Assembly (NCBI GenBank): GCA_977017575.1
Contig: CDRNVI010000011.1
Location: 62,001 to 126,000, forward strand
Direction: 5' to 3'
From: Paramoeba atlantica
Lineage: Eukaryota > Discosea
DNA: 64,000 bases
Positions 39,210-49,452 of this stretch are shown here, piece after piece. The notes beneath the pieces are model-generated. The model did not search any database, was not told where the DNA came from, and worked only from the letters and a program-made list of their open reading frames with translations. The translations under genes were made by a program, and so were the position numbers. Positions within the stretch are counted from its first letter, which is position 1. Every line of letters starts with the position of its first letter.

Positions 39210-40412
39210 ATGATTTCTTGCACTCGTTGCATGAGTTATAGTAGAACGCGATTCGTATACTCTAGTCTGTTCGGGGGTTATCAGCGACCAACATCTAAGT
39301 CGAGTGATATCGAAAAGAATTCCAACAAATTAGAGGAGGTCCCTTCAATACTAAAGAGGGATTTAACTGATCAAGTTCCTGTGCCTGACTCCTATAATAA
39401 CGCTGGAACCGACTATAACGTACGCGAACTTAGAAAATGCATTCCTATACCAACGACTGCACCAAATGGTCCTGATTTACCTATTTTTACATCAGAAAAA
39501 CACTTAGCAGAGCGTGAGCAAAATAGTACTGTGACATCCTTTCCTTTTTCCTCGCATGGTTCTACGCACTCACAAGTTTCTGCGTTTCCTGGTAATCAAA
39601 CTCCATTTTTGATGGCCGACCAATCACTTGCGCCATCACCTTTCACTGCTACCTCTTTCAGTAGAAGGCATTCGCCCCCGAAAAGCGTCCCCCCACCCCT
39701 TCATTTTGTGAGCGAAAATACAGAACCCTCGACCACATTTGGTGCACCGCTGGGGAAATCACCTGTAGACGATCAATGCTCTGTCGATGACACACCAGAA
39801 TGCTCCAATGATGGGAGTGAAAAACCTTTAACAATATTGTCCGACATCAGGAAAAAAGTTAAGAGAAGAAAAGCTTCTGAAAAACAAGTTTTTGCGAAGC
39901 GTATCAACGATGGGATAATGAAAGAGATCATGAAGCAGTTTCGTTTGCATGATAACGGGGAAAAGATAGTTCCTCTTCACCTCACTGAAATTAATGCTGC
40001 GTTAAGCGACGAAGTGAGAGAGCATCTTGCCATGAAAGGTGGGTTGCTGAGGTTTATGAAAGATCGCCGAGCGTTTTTTAGACTGAAAAAAATGCAGAAA
40101 CAAGGGGGCTACTACATAACAACTCACGTTCACATAAGAGAAAGATTTGCTGGCAACTTAAAACGTACAAACAAAGTATCAATATTTAGTTCTATTCCAG
40201 GATTGCCTGATCAAGACGTTGATGAAGAGGACAAGAGCTCGTCTGCAGCTGAGAAAGTTCCTTTTGTGGTTGACGAGAAAATCGTGCAGGCTAGGGCAAG
40301 CCTACGCCCATGGGAAGATCCCACAATAGTGCAACGTCATCCGGGTACATCAAGGGTAGAAAGAATGACGCCAATCCCCAATGATAAAGCGAATTATTTT
40401 TCTAGATCGTAA
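39210..40412 (+). CDS. Mitochondrial-type protein of unknown function
   Basis: Predicted 400-aa protein. The N-terminus MISCTRCMSYSRTRFVYSSL is rich in Arg, Ser and Tyr without acids, as in mitochondrial presequences. Residues about 30-210 are low-complexity Ser/Pro/Thr. A conserved-looking folded segment follows (about 240-320): IVPLHLTEINAALSDEVREH, then LAMKGGLLRFMKDRRAFFRL. This has the shape of a small winged-helix/HTH unit; similar short units appear, as I recall, in kinetoplastid mitochondrial RNA-processing proteins. Nothing further is identified. An upstream TTG-started extension is ignored. Confidence 0.55.
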   Translation: MISCTRCMSYSRTRFVYSSLFGGYQRPTSKSSDIEKNSNKLEEVPSILKRDLTDQVPVPDSYNNAGTDYNVRELRKCIPIPTTAPNGPDLPIFTSEKHLAEREQNSTVTSFPFSSHGSTHSQVSAFPGNQTPFLMADQSLAPSPFTATSFSRRHSPPKSVPPPLHFVSENTEPSTTFGAPLGKSPVDDQCSVDDTPECSNDGSEKPLTILSDIRKKVKRRKASEKQVFAKRINDGIMKEIMKQFRLHDNGEKIVPLHLTEINAALSDEVREHLAMKGGLLRFMKDRRAFFRLKKMQKQGGYYITTHVHIRERFAGNLKRTNKVSIFSSIPGLPDQDVDEEDKSSSAAEKVPFVVDEKIVQARASLRPWEDPTIVQRHPGTSRVERMTPIPNDKANYFSRS

Positions 40413-40559
40413 AATGCAAACATCATTGATATACATTAATTCATGTAATAATTCTAAAATGAACATTTTGCGCTAATCATAAGAATTTTATCACTCGTGA
40501 TTGTGAATAAAGTTACGCCTCGATAAAACCTCCTTTTTTATCAAGTGTAACTTCTTTCA

Positions 40560-41100
40560 TCCCTTTGATATCTCCCACCCATGTTCCTTGCCGCTACCCC
40601 ACGCCTCGCCGCGCTTATCCCACGTGAGGCATGGGACCCGGCACATCACAACCCCAAGTGGATCGACTCCTACGCAACCGCCGTCACGGAGCGCCGTGAG
40701 TGGCCCTCCCGGCCCTGGCTCGTTGGGCTGAACCCTAAAACCCCTCGGGAGTTCCTCGCCCACTCCTTGCGAAATCTCACTTACGAGTACAACGCGGCGT
40801 TGCGTTCCTGTAGCAATTTTCCTGATATGATTCCGTTTTATAAGGAAATGTTTGCTCGAGGAGTGAAGGTGGATGTCGACACGATGTACGTGATGCTCTC
40901 CAGGGCCGCGAGGCATGAGGCGGTCTCCACGCAGGAGTTGTTCGCGCTGTGGGATGAGATGAAAAGCGCGGGGGCTCGTCCGGATCAAGCCACCACGGAG
41001 GTGCTTCACACGGTGTGGGATATGTTGCCGGCCACGTCCGAGACCCCGGAGATTGGGGTGTTTCGTGAGATCCGTCGAACGGAGTTGGTGGCGACGTACA
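40560..41100. other. GC-rich island, C-rich to G-rich switch
   Basis: C-tract-rich from about 40560 to 40770, G-rich from about 40860 to 41100, in the 5' part of the PPR-like gene. The switch is near 40800. Confidence 0.65.
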
Positions 41101-42503
41101 ACCAGCTATGCTTGCAAGAAACGCATCGGTATGGTCAAAAGGCGTTGTATGCGCTTATGCAGCAATGCTTTTACCGGTTCCGTGAAAATGTGAAGGGGCT
41201 ACGTGGGATACTGGATACTGAATGTTACGCGGCGTATGTGTCCTATATTATCAGCGATACCCGGTTACGAAATACGCTGACATTTGCGTCAAGAGTACCG
41301 AAATCGGAAACATCTTTCTTAGAGAGCATAGCCACTTTCTTGACCGCAGAGGGTACCTTACTGGCAATGCGCTATGATATTCAGACTGTGCTGGAGGCTG
41401 ATCATTTTCACCTAGAGATCGACCGCGGTGCAGGAAGAAAGGAAAACTATCTCTACTCACTGAAGCGAATTTTCGAAAAGCAAAAAAGCGAGGGACAGAC
41501 CACACTGGAGGTCGGCGTTGCTCAAGTATATCTTACTGCATTACGCAGTGCTATAGAGCGCTATGGCTCCAACGAGCCCGAAAACCAGGCTCGGGTGCTT
41601 TTCTTTTGCAGACTCATACAAATGGATGTGGAGTATAACATGCTCTACAGTGGCAGTACCGAAATTTGGGAAAGTCTGCTGGAGGTGTATCGATACTATG
41701 GTCGCGCTCTGGCATCACGTGCGGTACTACGCCAAAGTTGGAATCTTTCTCGGTGCACGCGGGACCTATTGGCACACTACGTAGCCACAGTTGATCCGTG
41801 GGATGAACGGAAAAAATTTGGACTTATGGATCCTGTCGAGGGTCAACAGGCAACCTTTCCGAACCGGGCGGTCGCCAGACCAAGGACCGACATAAGCAAA
41901 GGTAAATCTCCCGCATCTATTTTACTTCTCGATTCGGCGTCACAGGAGCCTGAGACCAGCCATGCATCGTCAAAGACGGGTAGCACGGAGAACGTGGACT
42001 CACGATTTTCTCCACAAGAGCTACGCGCCCGTTACCAAGAAATTTTGGAGTTTGGCATGAGAAATTCACGGAACATTCTTCCGGGTGACGATCATTACGG
42101 AGTCTTTCGAGTTGTAGTCTCTCTACTTTGGTTTCTCCGAAACGCCCTCTTGGCCATCCCTTCTACTGTTGAGGTTAAGCCTCTTTACAGTGCCGCTGGC
42201 GAAATTCTGCTTGATATACACAATCTAAGAGACGCACTTTTACTAAATGAGGGAGAGTACAATCCTCGAAGGAGAACAACTAACAAAACAGGGAGTAATG
42301 ATAATTTTTCTTCACTTACCGTGTCTGACCTGCCTGGTGATATAGCGGGTGACTACGCAGACATGTTCTTCTCACTTTTCGAATTAATTGCCCTTCGGCT
42401 GGGCTCTGATGACATTAAATCACTTTTGGAACTCCGGGTTCGAATGCTCGATGAGTGTCGCAATGACCCACGTCTTCTGCTAGCTTGGGCAGAGGAAGCT
42501 TAA
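40581..42503 (+). CDS. PPR-like mitochondrial protein, 640 aa
   Basis: Predicted 640-aa protein. Near the N-terminus there are PPR-type units: LTYEYNAALRSCSNFPDMIP with FYKEMFARGVKVDVDTMYVM, and LFALWDEMKSAGARPDQATT. More degenerate helical pairs continue to about residue 420. A Ser/Glu linker (about 420-480) and a C-terminal helical region (LRARYQEILEFGMRNSRNIL, DMFFSLFELIALRLGSDDIK) follow. PPR proteins of this size in kinetoplastids are typically mitoribosomal or RNA-editing associated. No specific homologue is recognised. It is followed by PSD 348 bp downstream. Confidence 0.7.
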   Translation: MFLAATPRLAALIPREAWDPAHHNPKWIDSYATAVTERREWPSRPWLVGLNPKTPREFLAHSLRNLTYEYNAALRSCSNFPDMIPFYKEMFARGVKVDVDTMYVMLSRAARHEAVSTQELFALWDEMKSAGARPDQATTEVLHTVWDMLPATSETPEIGVFREIRRTELVATYNQLCLQETHRYGQKALYALMQQCFYRFRENVKGLRGILDTECYAAYVSYIISDTRLRNTLTFASRVPKSETSFLESIATFLTAEGTLLAMRYDIQTVLEADHFHLEIDRGAGRKENYLYSLKRIFEKQKSEGQTTLEVGVAQVYLTALRSAIERYGSNEPENQARVLFFCRLIQMDVEYNMLYSGSTEIWESLLEVYRYYGRALASRAVLRQSWNLSRCTRDLLAHYVATVDPWDERKKFGLMDPVEGQQATFPNRAVARPRTDISKGKSPASILLLDSASQEPETSHASSKTGSTENVDSRFSPQELRARYQEILEFGMRNSRNILPGDDHYGVFRVVVSLLWFLRNALLAIPSTVEVKPLYSAAGEILLDIHNLRDALLLNEGEYNPRRRTTNKTGSNDNFSSLTVSDLPGDIAGDYADMFFSLFELIALRLGSDDIKSLLELRVRMLDECRNDPRLLLAWAEEA

Positions 42504-42850
42504 TGCCAGAAAGTGACAATTTTTTTCGTACTTGGCCAAATCTGTTGGTCAAATCTCTCTTACTTGGGGTATGCTTTTTTTCTCTTTTCTCCCTTTGACC
42601 TTTATTTCGCCTATAATAAAAACGGAGTTTTATGTCTGGTTTTAAAGAGACGCTTTTATTTCTCTGGAACACTACCCAAATGATGAAACGTTTTGAGCGT
42701 AATATTAATAATTTGCTTTCCATAGGAACAGCCAGAAAACAATGACCTGGAAAAATTGTCTCCAGAATTCTTAAGACTCGAACACATTCTGTTCTTTCGA
42801 AAGTCGATTTCGCATCGCTCGTCCATCATTGCCCGTCCTCATTTCGCACC
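42504..42850 (+). other. Intergenic, AT-rich
   Basis: 347 bp with no gene seen. It is T-rich to about 42700, then more C-rich towards the PSD start, with CTCATTTCGCACC just before the ATG. Confidence 0.4.
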
Positions 42851-43860
42851 ATGAGCTCAGCCTCTCGCTGTCTTCCCTACTCGAATCCGTTACGACCCTG
42901 GCTCTGGCATAAATGCCTCGCCGGGGTTGCACTTGCGGTGCCTCTCTCCGTCCTCTACTCCTACGCCACCGCAAGCTACACCCGCCCCCCCGACAGCGTT
43001 GCCTCCCCTCTTATGGTCTCCTTTTTGTACTCCCTCCCCCTGAACGCACTCAGTCGCGCCTTCGGAAACATCGCCTCCAGCGAGTACCTCCCCGTTTGGG
43101 TCCATCAACGTGCGATTCGAACCTTTATTTACCTCTACGGGATTGACTTCCCGGAGGAAGGCCTCACCTCCTATCGCACATTGCAACAATTTTTTACCCG
43201 AGAACACTCGACTCGCCGTGTGGTGTCGCATTTGCTAACCGACACCGTCGCCACCTCGCCCTGCGATGGTGAGCTCGTACGTGTTATTCCCATCCCTGAA
43301 ACCACCGAGAGCGCTGATGTGATGATTGAGCAAGTCAAAGGGTGTTCCTTTCGGCTATCTAACTTTCTACAACGCGAGGTGTTGCGTTGTCGAGAGAGTG
43401 AGCGACGCGTGTGTTTAGTGTTTCATTTGAGACCAGGGGATTATCATCGTTTTCACGCCCCTGTGGATTTTAATATCATGCATAGTGTTCACATTCCCGG
43501 GGCGTTACTTCCTGTGACATCGACTGCGCTACGTTGGCTTCCACGATTGCTTGTGTCCAATGAGCGTGTGGTGCTACAAGGGGAGAAATGTTCTTTAGTT
43601 GCTGTTGGGGCTACCAATGTGGGTAGTGTGCGACTTGACTACGACCAGCGAGTTAAAACGAATCGATTTGATGTTCGCACCCATGCGGTACATTATGACT
43701 ACAACATTGGGTATCATGCCAGGCAAGGCGAGTGTCTGGGGCATTTTGCTTTCGGGTCCTGTGTTGTGCTTCTCCTTGACATTCCCAAAGAGCTCCCGAT
43801 GCTCGTCAAGGAAGGGCAGGAGGTGTGTGTTGGAATGCCCCTTTTTGGTAAAAATATTGA
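42830..43860. other. GC-rich island, C-rich to G-rich switch (PSD)
   Basis: C-rich (CTCCGTCCTCTACTCCTACG-type codons) to about 43250 and G/T-rich from about 43300 to 43860, with a weaker contrast than in V-ATPase A. Confidence 0.55.
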
Positions 43861-43867
43861 GGAGTAG
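42851..43867 (+). CDS. PSD: Phosphatidylserine decarboxylase
   Basis: Predicted 338-aa pyruvoyl enzyme making phosphatidylethanolamine from phosphatidylserine. An N-terminal basic and hydrophobic region (CLAGVALAVPLSVLYSYATA) suggests the mitochondrial inner-membrane type. Motifs include FPEEGLTSYRTLQQFFTREH, SPCDGELVRV, HLRPGDYHRFHAPVDFNI and VAVGATNVGSV. The self-cleavage site, usually L-G-S-T, is FGSC here: G302-S303 is retained, so pyruvoyl formation is expected, with Cys in place of Thr after the Ser. The length fits mitochondrial PSD without a C2 domain. The start is the ATG after a T/C stretch. Confidence 0.92.
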   Translation: MSSASRCLPYSNPLRPWLWHKCLAGVALAVPLSVLYSYATASYTRPPDSVASPLMVSFLYSLPLNALSRAFGNIASSEYLPVWVHQRAIRTFIYLYGIDFPEEGLTSYRTLQQFFTREHSTRRVVSHLLTDTVATSPCDGELVRVIPIPETTESADVMIEQVKGCSFRLSNFLQREVLRCRESERRVCLVFHLRPGDYHRFHAPVDFNIMHSVHIPGALLPVTSTALRWLPRLLVSNERVVLQGEKCSLVAVGATNVGSVRLDYDQRVKTNRFDVRTHAVHYDYNIGYHARQGECLGHFAFGSCVVLLLDIPKELPMLVKEGQEVCVGMPLFGKNIEE

Positions 43868-44132
43868 GGATGGCAGAAAAAATATATTATTGCGGAGCGT
43901 ATCGATAACGTGTAAGATATCGTGTAAGATGATCTCAAAGTGCGATTTTGTGTTTCATCGTAAATACTCCAAAGACGTTCACCGGGAGCTCATCCCGAAT
44001 TGACCTTGAGGGCTGAGAATATAGTGAACGTTTCTTGACTTGTGGAAGGCGTACTCTATTCGATAGAATTTATTCTACTTTATTTGCTATCCTTGTTTCA
44101 GTTATTTTTCCTCTATTTTCCGTGATCACTTT

Positions 44133-44798
44133 ATGAATGCATTCACTACGTCGCACATGATGGAAGGAAATTCAGGAGCCCGTATGAGAGGTCCTCCCCC
44201 TGCCATGGGCACCTCACCCCAACCCACACCTCAATGGCAAAACGTTCGTGCACTGCTGCACTCCCTTCTTCAGGGGGGTTATGAATTATTTACCATGATG
44301 TTTACCGTATATCACACGTTTCGAGGTCTACAACGAATTCTACCTCCATCACTTGTGAGAGCCTCACGAAGGTTGTCACTTTTCGCCCTTCTCGCGGCGG
44401 CAGCATATTTTATAGAAAAGGCATTGTGGCAGGACGAGTCAAGAATAAAAATAAATCCGAGTAAGGCTATTGAGGAGAGTACAAAAGAAAAATCGGATAC
44501 CCAACGTGCACAAAAGGTAGAATCCTCAAAAGCCGGCAATAAGGAACATGACACGGGAGCTACTACACCCTCTCAAAACGTAGACCCAGGACTCCCCAAG
44601 GCAACTGTCCTGTACGACTTCAACGCACGAGATGAGAAGGAACTCTCTGTTGTCGCCGGGGAAGAGGTTTGGGTTCATACTGAGGACACCGATTCCTTAT
44701 GGACCCTGGCGCAGAAGCACTTAGCCCATGAGTCCATCCTCAAAGGTTGGATACCCTCATCTTATTTACGTATCGATGCTTGCGTTCCAAAATTGTAG
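44133..44798 (+). CDS. Peroxin PEX13-like SH3 membrane protein
   Basis: Predicted 221-aa protein. The N-terminal 45 residues are Gly/Pro/Met-rich. A hydrophobic helix follows (about 50-100; YELFTMMFTVYHTFRGLQRI, then LSLFALLAAAAYFIEKALW). A Lys/Glu/Ser linker leads to an SH3 domain at about 150-215 (TVLYDFNARDEKELSVVAGE, LKGWIPSSYLRI, with ALYDF, W-x-x and SSY features). The arrangement matches PEX13, a docking component for PEX5/PEX14 at the peroxisome or glycosome membrane. Kinetoplastids carry two PEX13 types, one with SH3. With PEX6 it gives two peroxins in one array. A non-peroxisomal SH3 membrane protein is possible. Confidence 0.65.
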   Translation: MNAFTTSHMMEGNSGARMRGPPPAMGTSPQPTPQWQNVRALLHSLLQGGYELFTMMFTVYHTFRGLQRILPPSLVRASRRLSLFALLAAAAYFIEKALWQDESRIKINPSKAIEESTKEKSDTQRAQKVESSKAGNKEHDTGATTPSQNVDPGLPKATVLYDFNARDEKELSVVAGEEVWVHTEDTDSLWTLAQKHLAHESILKGWIPSSYLRIDACVPKL

Positions 44799-45050
44799 TC
44801 CAGTAAACGAAGTCCACACCAAATTGATTTGTGCTCGTGTCAACCAAGGTTTAGAGAAAGATGAGTAAACAGCAAATCGTAAAATACGAGTACCAGGGTA
44901 AAAAACTGTTTTTAACTATAAATCACCACGAACTAAACTACCTTCTATTTGAGATTTTAAAGTTCGAGGTCTTAGTTTACAGGTCACGTTTGTTTCTTCT
45001 AATGTAAATGCGGAACCCATCCCTCTGAAAAGATACACAGCAAACAGGCG

Positions 45051-46936
45051 ATGCCTCGCGCAGGGACACGGACACTAGTCGCTAGACGTCATTTACTCCA
45101 CCAATTTCTGCGCCAGTGCACCCAATGGGAACTCGCTATGTGCGCCGTAATGGACGCAATGCACCACCATGTGCCTCTGACCCCCGACACTACCTGCCGA
45201 CTCCTTGACGCTCTCCGAGCTCACAGTCCACGTCTCGAGCCCTTGCAGCACACCATGCAGTACTACCAGAAATATATCCACACGCCTGCTGAAAAAGAAG
45301 CAAACTTTCAGCTCTCTTCCCACCGCCCTCCCGCAGCCCCATTCCACTACCCCAACATCCCAACCTACCCCCCACAACCCACCCCCTTCTCCGCCCAGCA
45401 TGACCTCTTCCTACGTCCCTACCACACTTTTTACCGCGCCTGTCGATCCTTCGAAAACGGCTGGTTCGCGGCACTCTCCCTCTATCCCCCTGCCGAGGAC
45501 CGTGTCCCCATGACACACCCACCCTCCTCTCCCTCTCCCTCCTCCTCCTCTCCCCCACGTCTCTCCACACCCCCTCCGTCTACATCTAACACCACCCCAT
45601 CCCACCCCTACAGCCGCACCTCTACAGCTTCGACCACTACCTCCACCACCCCATCTCCCCCCCCACCGAACACTACACCTCACCACACGGCCTCTACCCC
45701 CACCATGGGCCCTACCTCTACCCCCTCCCCCTCCACCCCCTCCCCCCTCCCCGTACGCCTCACCCCCGCGAGCTACCTCCTCCTCCTCCCCCTCTGCACC
45801 CTCAGCGCCCAGTGGCCCCGTGCCGTCGCCCTCTTCCTCTCCCACCACCCCCACGCCCCCTCCCCCCCCCTCCCCTCCTCACCGCCCTGCTCCACGCCTA
45901 CGCGCTCGGGGCCCAGTGGCACAGCGCCTGCCACGCCCTGCTCCACCTCACGCGGTCCCCCCACGCGGTATCCCCCGTGGAGGCCCCCGCCTTCGACCGC
46001 GTCGTGCTGGCCTGTCACCGGGCCGCGCGGTACGAGAAGGTGGTCGCGGTGCTCCGGCACGTGCTGTCGGTTGGGGTGACCCCCCATGAGGCGGCGGTGC
46101 ATATGGGGCTGCACGCGGCGGAGGAGACCGGGGCGTGGGGGGTGGGGCTGGGGCTGCTGCGGGGGCTGCAGCGGAACGGGCTAAGGGTCGGGGCGTTGGA
46201 GTATGAGGAGGTGGTGAGGGCGCTGGGGAGGGGGAGGGGTAATGTGCTGTGCCCGAGTGCGGGGCCGTGGGAGGTGGGGATGGGGTTGCTGGGGGAGATG
46301 AGGGAGAGGGGGATGGTGCCGAGTGAGTATTTGGTGGAAAGGGTGTTTACGGCGTATTTGCAGTCAAGTGATGTGGGGAGTTCCGCACAAGCGCTGCGGT
46401 TGATGAATCGGGGGCTTTCCTCGGGGGCGTTGCGGGCGAATGCACCGGATTTGTATGCAAGTATTATGGGAAGAGCATTTACGGAAAGGAACTGGGCCGT
46501 TTTGTTTGCCATTCATGGACGGTTGATTGACAACTGTCGGCCACAACCACGGTGGGATCTCTCAAATATTCTGATCGCAGCCAACGTAGCTCAGGGACAC
46601 TGGATGCGAGCCATCGAGTTTTGGATGAAAGCCCGAGACGCGGGTCTGACACCTCTTAGTGTTGAAACGACCCGACTGGTTCGCTTTTCGGCGCATCATT
46701 GCGGGGATGACACACTCTGTACAGCCATGGAGGAGGAGTTAAACAAGGTTGATCCTCGAAAAGACCACACGCCTTCGGAGTATCTAGAGTTTGACGAGAT
46801 GTTTAAAACAATACTCCGACCTTATGGTAGGCAGGATACGCCTGGTACAATGGACGTGCCTGCTCTCCTCGGGGACGGCTCTGACAAGCCTGGATTAAAC
46901 ACCTTTAAAAGGCACAGACCAATGTTGAAGTCATGA
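45051..46936 (+). CDS. PPR-like protein, Pro/Ser-rich insert, frame broken once
   Basis: About 628 codons. The first frame (ATG 45051 to about 45870) carries MPRAGTRTLVARRHLLHQFL, helical units and a Pro/Ser/Thr-rich insert (about 165-235). The second frame continues with helical PPR-like units (LLTALLHAYALGAQWHSACH, DRVVLACHRAARYEKVVAVL, AIEFWMKARDAGLTPLSVET) to 46936. The change occurs at a C9 run (45862-45870), an obvious place for a sequencing slip or polymerase slippage. Both halves have continuous helical character across the break. The insert lies in a GC-rich island, so its composition may reflect DNA bias. A mitochondrial role is inferred. Confidence 0.65.
45080..46440. other. GC-rich island, C-rich to G-rich switch (PPR-like gene)
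   Basis: Strongly C-rich (runs of C up to nine) from about 45280 to 45930 and strongly G-rich (GGGG, GTGG runs) from about 46020 to 46360; the switch lies near 45980. The most extreme of the islands. Confidence 0.82.
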
Positions 46937-47200
46937 AAAAAGGACAGCTTTCGTTATTCATATCAGACTATACTTTTCAATTACATTTCCAGAGGTATGT
47001 AGGCGTTTCACTCGAAGTGATTAATAAATTTATGAGATATTAATAAATTTATGAGATTCTACATGCGATTTCTACGTGCAAATATTCAGCAAACCTGCAT
47101 GCAAATGCATTTGTTATGTCGTTAATGATAAATTTTTTGTGCTCCTATTTTATATTACGTAGTCATGTAATCAACCCCAGAGTAAGTACACCTAGCTTGC

Positions 47201-48748
47201 ATGTCTTCGGAAGTTTTGCACCTTTTGTGGCCGAGACATATCGAATGTTTAAGTGGATCATTTCTATGGGGGTACCGAAAGGAGAATTTCATATTGGTCA
47301 CCTGCACTTCAAATTCGAAAGATCTAAAGGAAGATTCTCTTTTGGGAAGGCTCGCATGGATGAGTTTGAAATCTTGCAGTGATACTCCACCCGCAGATTT
47401 AAAAACTTGTGAAGCTTCTGACGGTCTTCCAGATGATTGCTGGTGTATATTGGAGGACACCACTGAAAATAGTTTCGTTGCGTGCAAGCGTACTTTCCCT
47501 CCCACCAGGGCGAGTGAAAAAGCAAATTTTATTTCTAAGAATACTAAGATCCCTCAAATTGTGCTAATCTATACATACATTCCATCGGTTTCTTACCCAA
47601 GATGGCTTTTCGGAGGCCTAGGTTCCAAAATGAAGCCTCGCAGCAACTCTGCAATTTTATGTTTCTCACAGAGTCGAATAGCTCACATTGTCTCAAGGAT
47701 TGCCATCTGTGCGCAGTATCCTTTGAAAAGACTTTGTGATGTACCGATTTTTGTATTTAGAAAATTTGCACAATCAGTGGGAAAGCCACAGTCGTTGCAA
47801 TGCATAGAAGCAAGGTGTCGTCGCGTATTTCACACAGGAATATATTTTGCGCTGCTTTTAGAACTAGTGGACATATTTCTTGGGGTATGGTTCCTCACCT
47901 CGCTGCTCCCATTTATATCCCATTTAAAGTCCCTTCTCGCAGATCTCCTGTACAACGAACCGGTAGAGTATCTCCAGTGGTTTCGTGGATGGCCAGCTGG
48001 ATTTAAGTCCAACGAGGCATTAAATGAGCTACATGCCGACACAGCATTATTTGTCGTAAAGACTTTCCTCCCGGTATTTAGTACTTTCGTTGAGAGCACC
48101 GCCGTGCTTTACAGTCTTCAATGTTTGGTGCCATTCGGTCTCTCGTTTATTCTGTGTGTCATGTCGGATTTTATTTCATTTCTGTCATTGCATATTTACC
48201 TTGTGCACAGCTTCCTGGCTTACTTTTATCACACAGTGTTAATATTTATTCGTTCTCTTTTTCGCGTATTCCGAGGTAAGAAAAAAAATCCTTTGCGCGG
48301 CAATCGTGTTGACACCGTCGACTTTCAACTCGATCGTTTCCTTCTCGGGACATTGCTGTTTACCCCGCTATGCTTTTTATACCCAACCATTGCACTATAC
48401 TACTTTTATTACACAATACTGGTACTCAAAGTAGGATTACTTCGCGTGTTTATGGTCACAATGGCCGCGCTTGTCGTAAATAATCCTGTTATGTGGACTC
48501 TACATTGGATGCAACATCGAAGTAACTATCCCGTAAGTGTTCACATGCAAACACTTTCATCTGGGGTAACAACTATAAGCCCAAAGTCCATACCTTGGTG
48601 GAGGTACCTATGCAAGGAATGTGACATCTTACGTTCGATCTTGAAACAATATTTTGGATCGCTTTCGATAGTTTCCACTATATATGGTGAATGGAGGGGC
48701 GTGACTCTTTTTCCGTGTAGTACTCCGCTTTTTCATAAAAAGGGATAA
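47201..48748 (+). CDS. PIGQ: GPI N-acetylglucosaminyltransferase subunit PIG-Q/Gpi1
   Basis: Predicted 515-aa multi-pass ER protein that stabilises the GPI-GlcNAc transferase complex at the first step of GPI anchor synthesis. Conserved Gpi1 features are WPAGFKSNEALN, FFCFVY-like helices (LVPFGLSFILCVMSDFISFL, SFLAYFYHTVLIFIRSLF), a basic loop FRGKKKNPLRGNR, VDFQLDRFLLGTLLFTPLCF and PTIALYYFYYTILVL. The N-terminal 130 residues are less conserved, as usual. The ATG at 47201 is chosen; another frame at 47116-47382 overlaps the start and might reflect a frame break in the N-terminal region, but I see no homology there. Confidence 0.83.
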   Translation: MSSEVLHLLWPRHIECLSGSFLWGYRKENFILVTCTSNSKDLKEDSLLGRLAWMSLKSCSDTPPADLKTCEASDGLPDDCWCILEDTTENSFVACKRTFPPTRASEKANFISKNTKIPQIVLIYTYIPSVSYPRWLFGGLGSKMKPRSNSAILCFSQSRIAHIVSRIAICAQYPLKRLCDVPIFVFRKFAQSVGKPQSLQCIEARCRRVFHTGIYFALLLELVDIFLGVWFLTSLLPFISHLKSLLADLLYNEPVEYLQWFRGWPAGFKSNEALNELHADTALFVVKTFLPVFSTFVESTAVLYSLQCLVPFGLSFILCVMSDFISFLSLHIYLVHSFLAYFYHTVLIFIRSLFRVFRGKKKNPLRGNRVDTVDFQLDRFLLGTLLFTPLCFLYPTIALYYFYYTILVLKVGLLRVFMVTMAALVVNNPVMWTLHWMQHRSNYPVSVHMQTLSSGVTTISPKSIPWWRYLCKECDILRSILKQYFGSLSIVSTIYGEWRGVTLFPCSTPLFHKKG

Positions 48749-49005
48749 ATCGAATGATAGTAGCTTATCAGCAAAATGTTTTGTGAAGATGATTATTGAT
48801 ACACGGTTCGTATGCCCACCGTATACGAGCGTGTATGCACATCACATTTACAATGCTTATGTAATTGTTTATTTTGATTATTTGCATGACGCATGTGTCA
48901 ACTTTATGTAAGTTCTTTAATAAAAATAATAGAAAATACTGACTTAAAGTACCCCAATACTAACACTTTTGATATCATCCACGTTGAGAACGAGAACCAT
49001 TTTCA

Positions 49006-49452
49006 ATGAGTGCGATACAGCATGAGGAGTCTCCATTTTCTCGGCAAAGCTCTGGCCCGAATACAATGCATCGCATATTAGACGAGGACTACGCGATGAT
49101 TGACAGCAGAGGGGCACGTTCGGTCCCCCATTGGGTCCAAGCGGATCTGAACAACGTTTTGAAAGGCGAGATTTCTCGGACTTGTTATGAACATGAAAAG
49201 GCTATGGCGCGATGCACGCAGGACAAGCAATGGACCTTGTGGAAATGTCAAAGAGAGCGAGATGCGTATTACCGATGCTTACGGGATGAAAAGAAAAAGA
49301 ACGCCGCGCAACGACTTAGTGACATTCACTGGAAGTATTGTCTGGGGACGTATGGGGGCGAGTATTCTGGACGTAAAAAATTGATGCAGGCATTGTGGAA
49401 AGAATACTTTCCCGATCGCTCCATACCACACGAATGGGCAAGTGAGGAGTAA
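49006..49452 (+). CDS. Twin CX9C protein, CMC1-like
   Basis: Predicted 148-aa mitochondrial intermembrane-space protein. The CHCH motif is complete: C60-x9-C70 (CYEHEKAMARC) and C81-x9-C91 (CQRERDAYYRC), with an extra Cys near 111. The EHEKAMARC and W-K-C-x-x-E-R-D-A-Y-Y-R-C spacing resembles CMC1/COX-assembly members of the family. These fold through Mia40-dependent disulfides and act in cytochrome oxidase copper delivery or respiratory-chain assembly. The N-terminal 45 residues are unrelated to known domains and are acidic. Start at the first ATG. Confidence 0.75.
   Translation: MSAIQHEESPFSRQSSGPNTMHRILDEDYAMIDSRGARSVPHWVQADLNNVLKGEISRTCYEHEKAMARCTQDKQWTLWKCQRERDAYYRCLRDEKKKNAAQRLSDIHWKYCLGTYGGEYSGRKKLMQALWKEYFPDRSIPHEWASEE

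Noticed and set aside
45411-45854. A Gly/Glu-rich minus-strand frame
   Set aside because: Antisense of the Pro/Ser-rich insert; long open frames arise from the GC-rich bias.
47116-47382. An 88-codon frame overlapping the PIG-Q start
   Set aside because: No homology to PIG-Q N-termini; kept only as a remark on a possible frame break.
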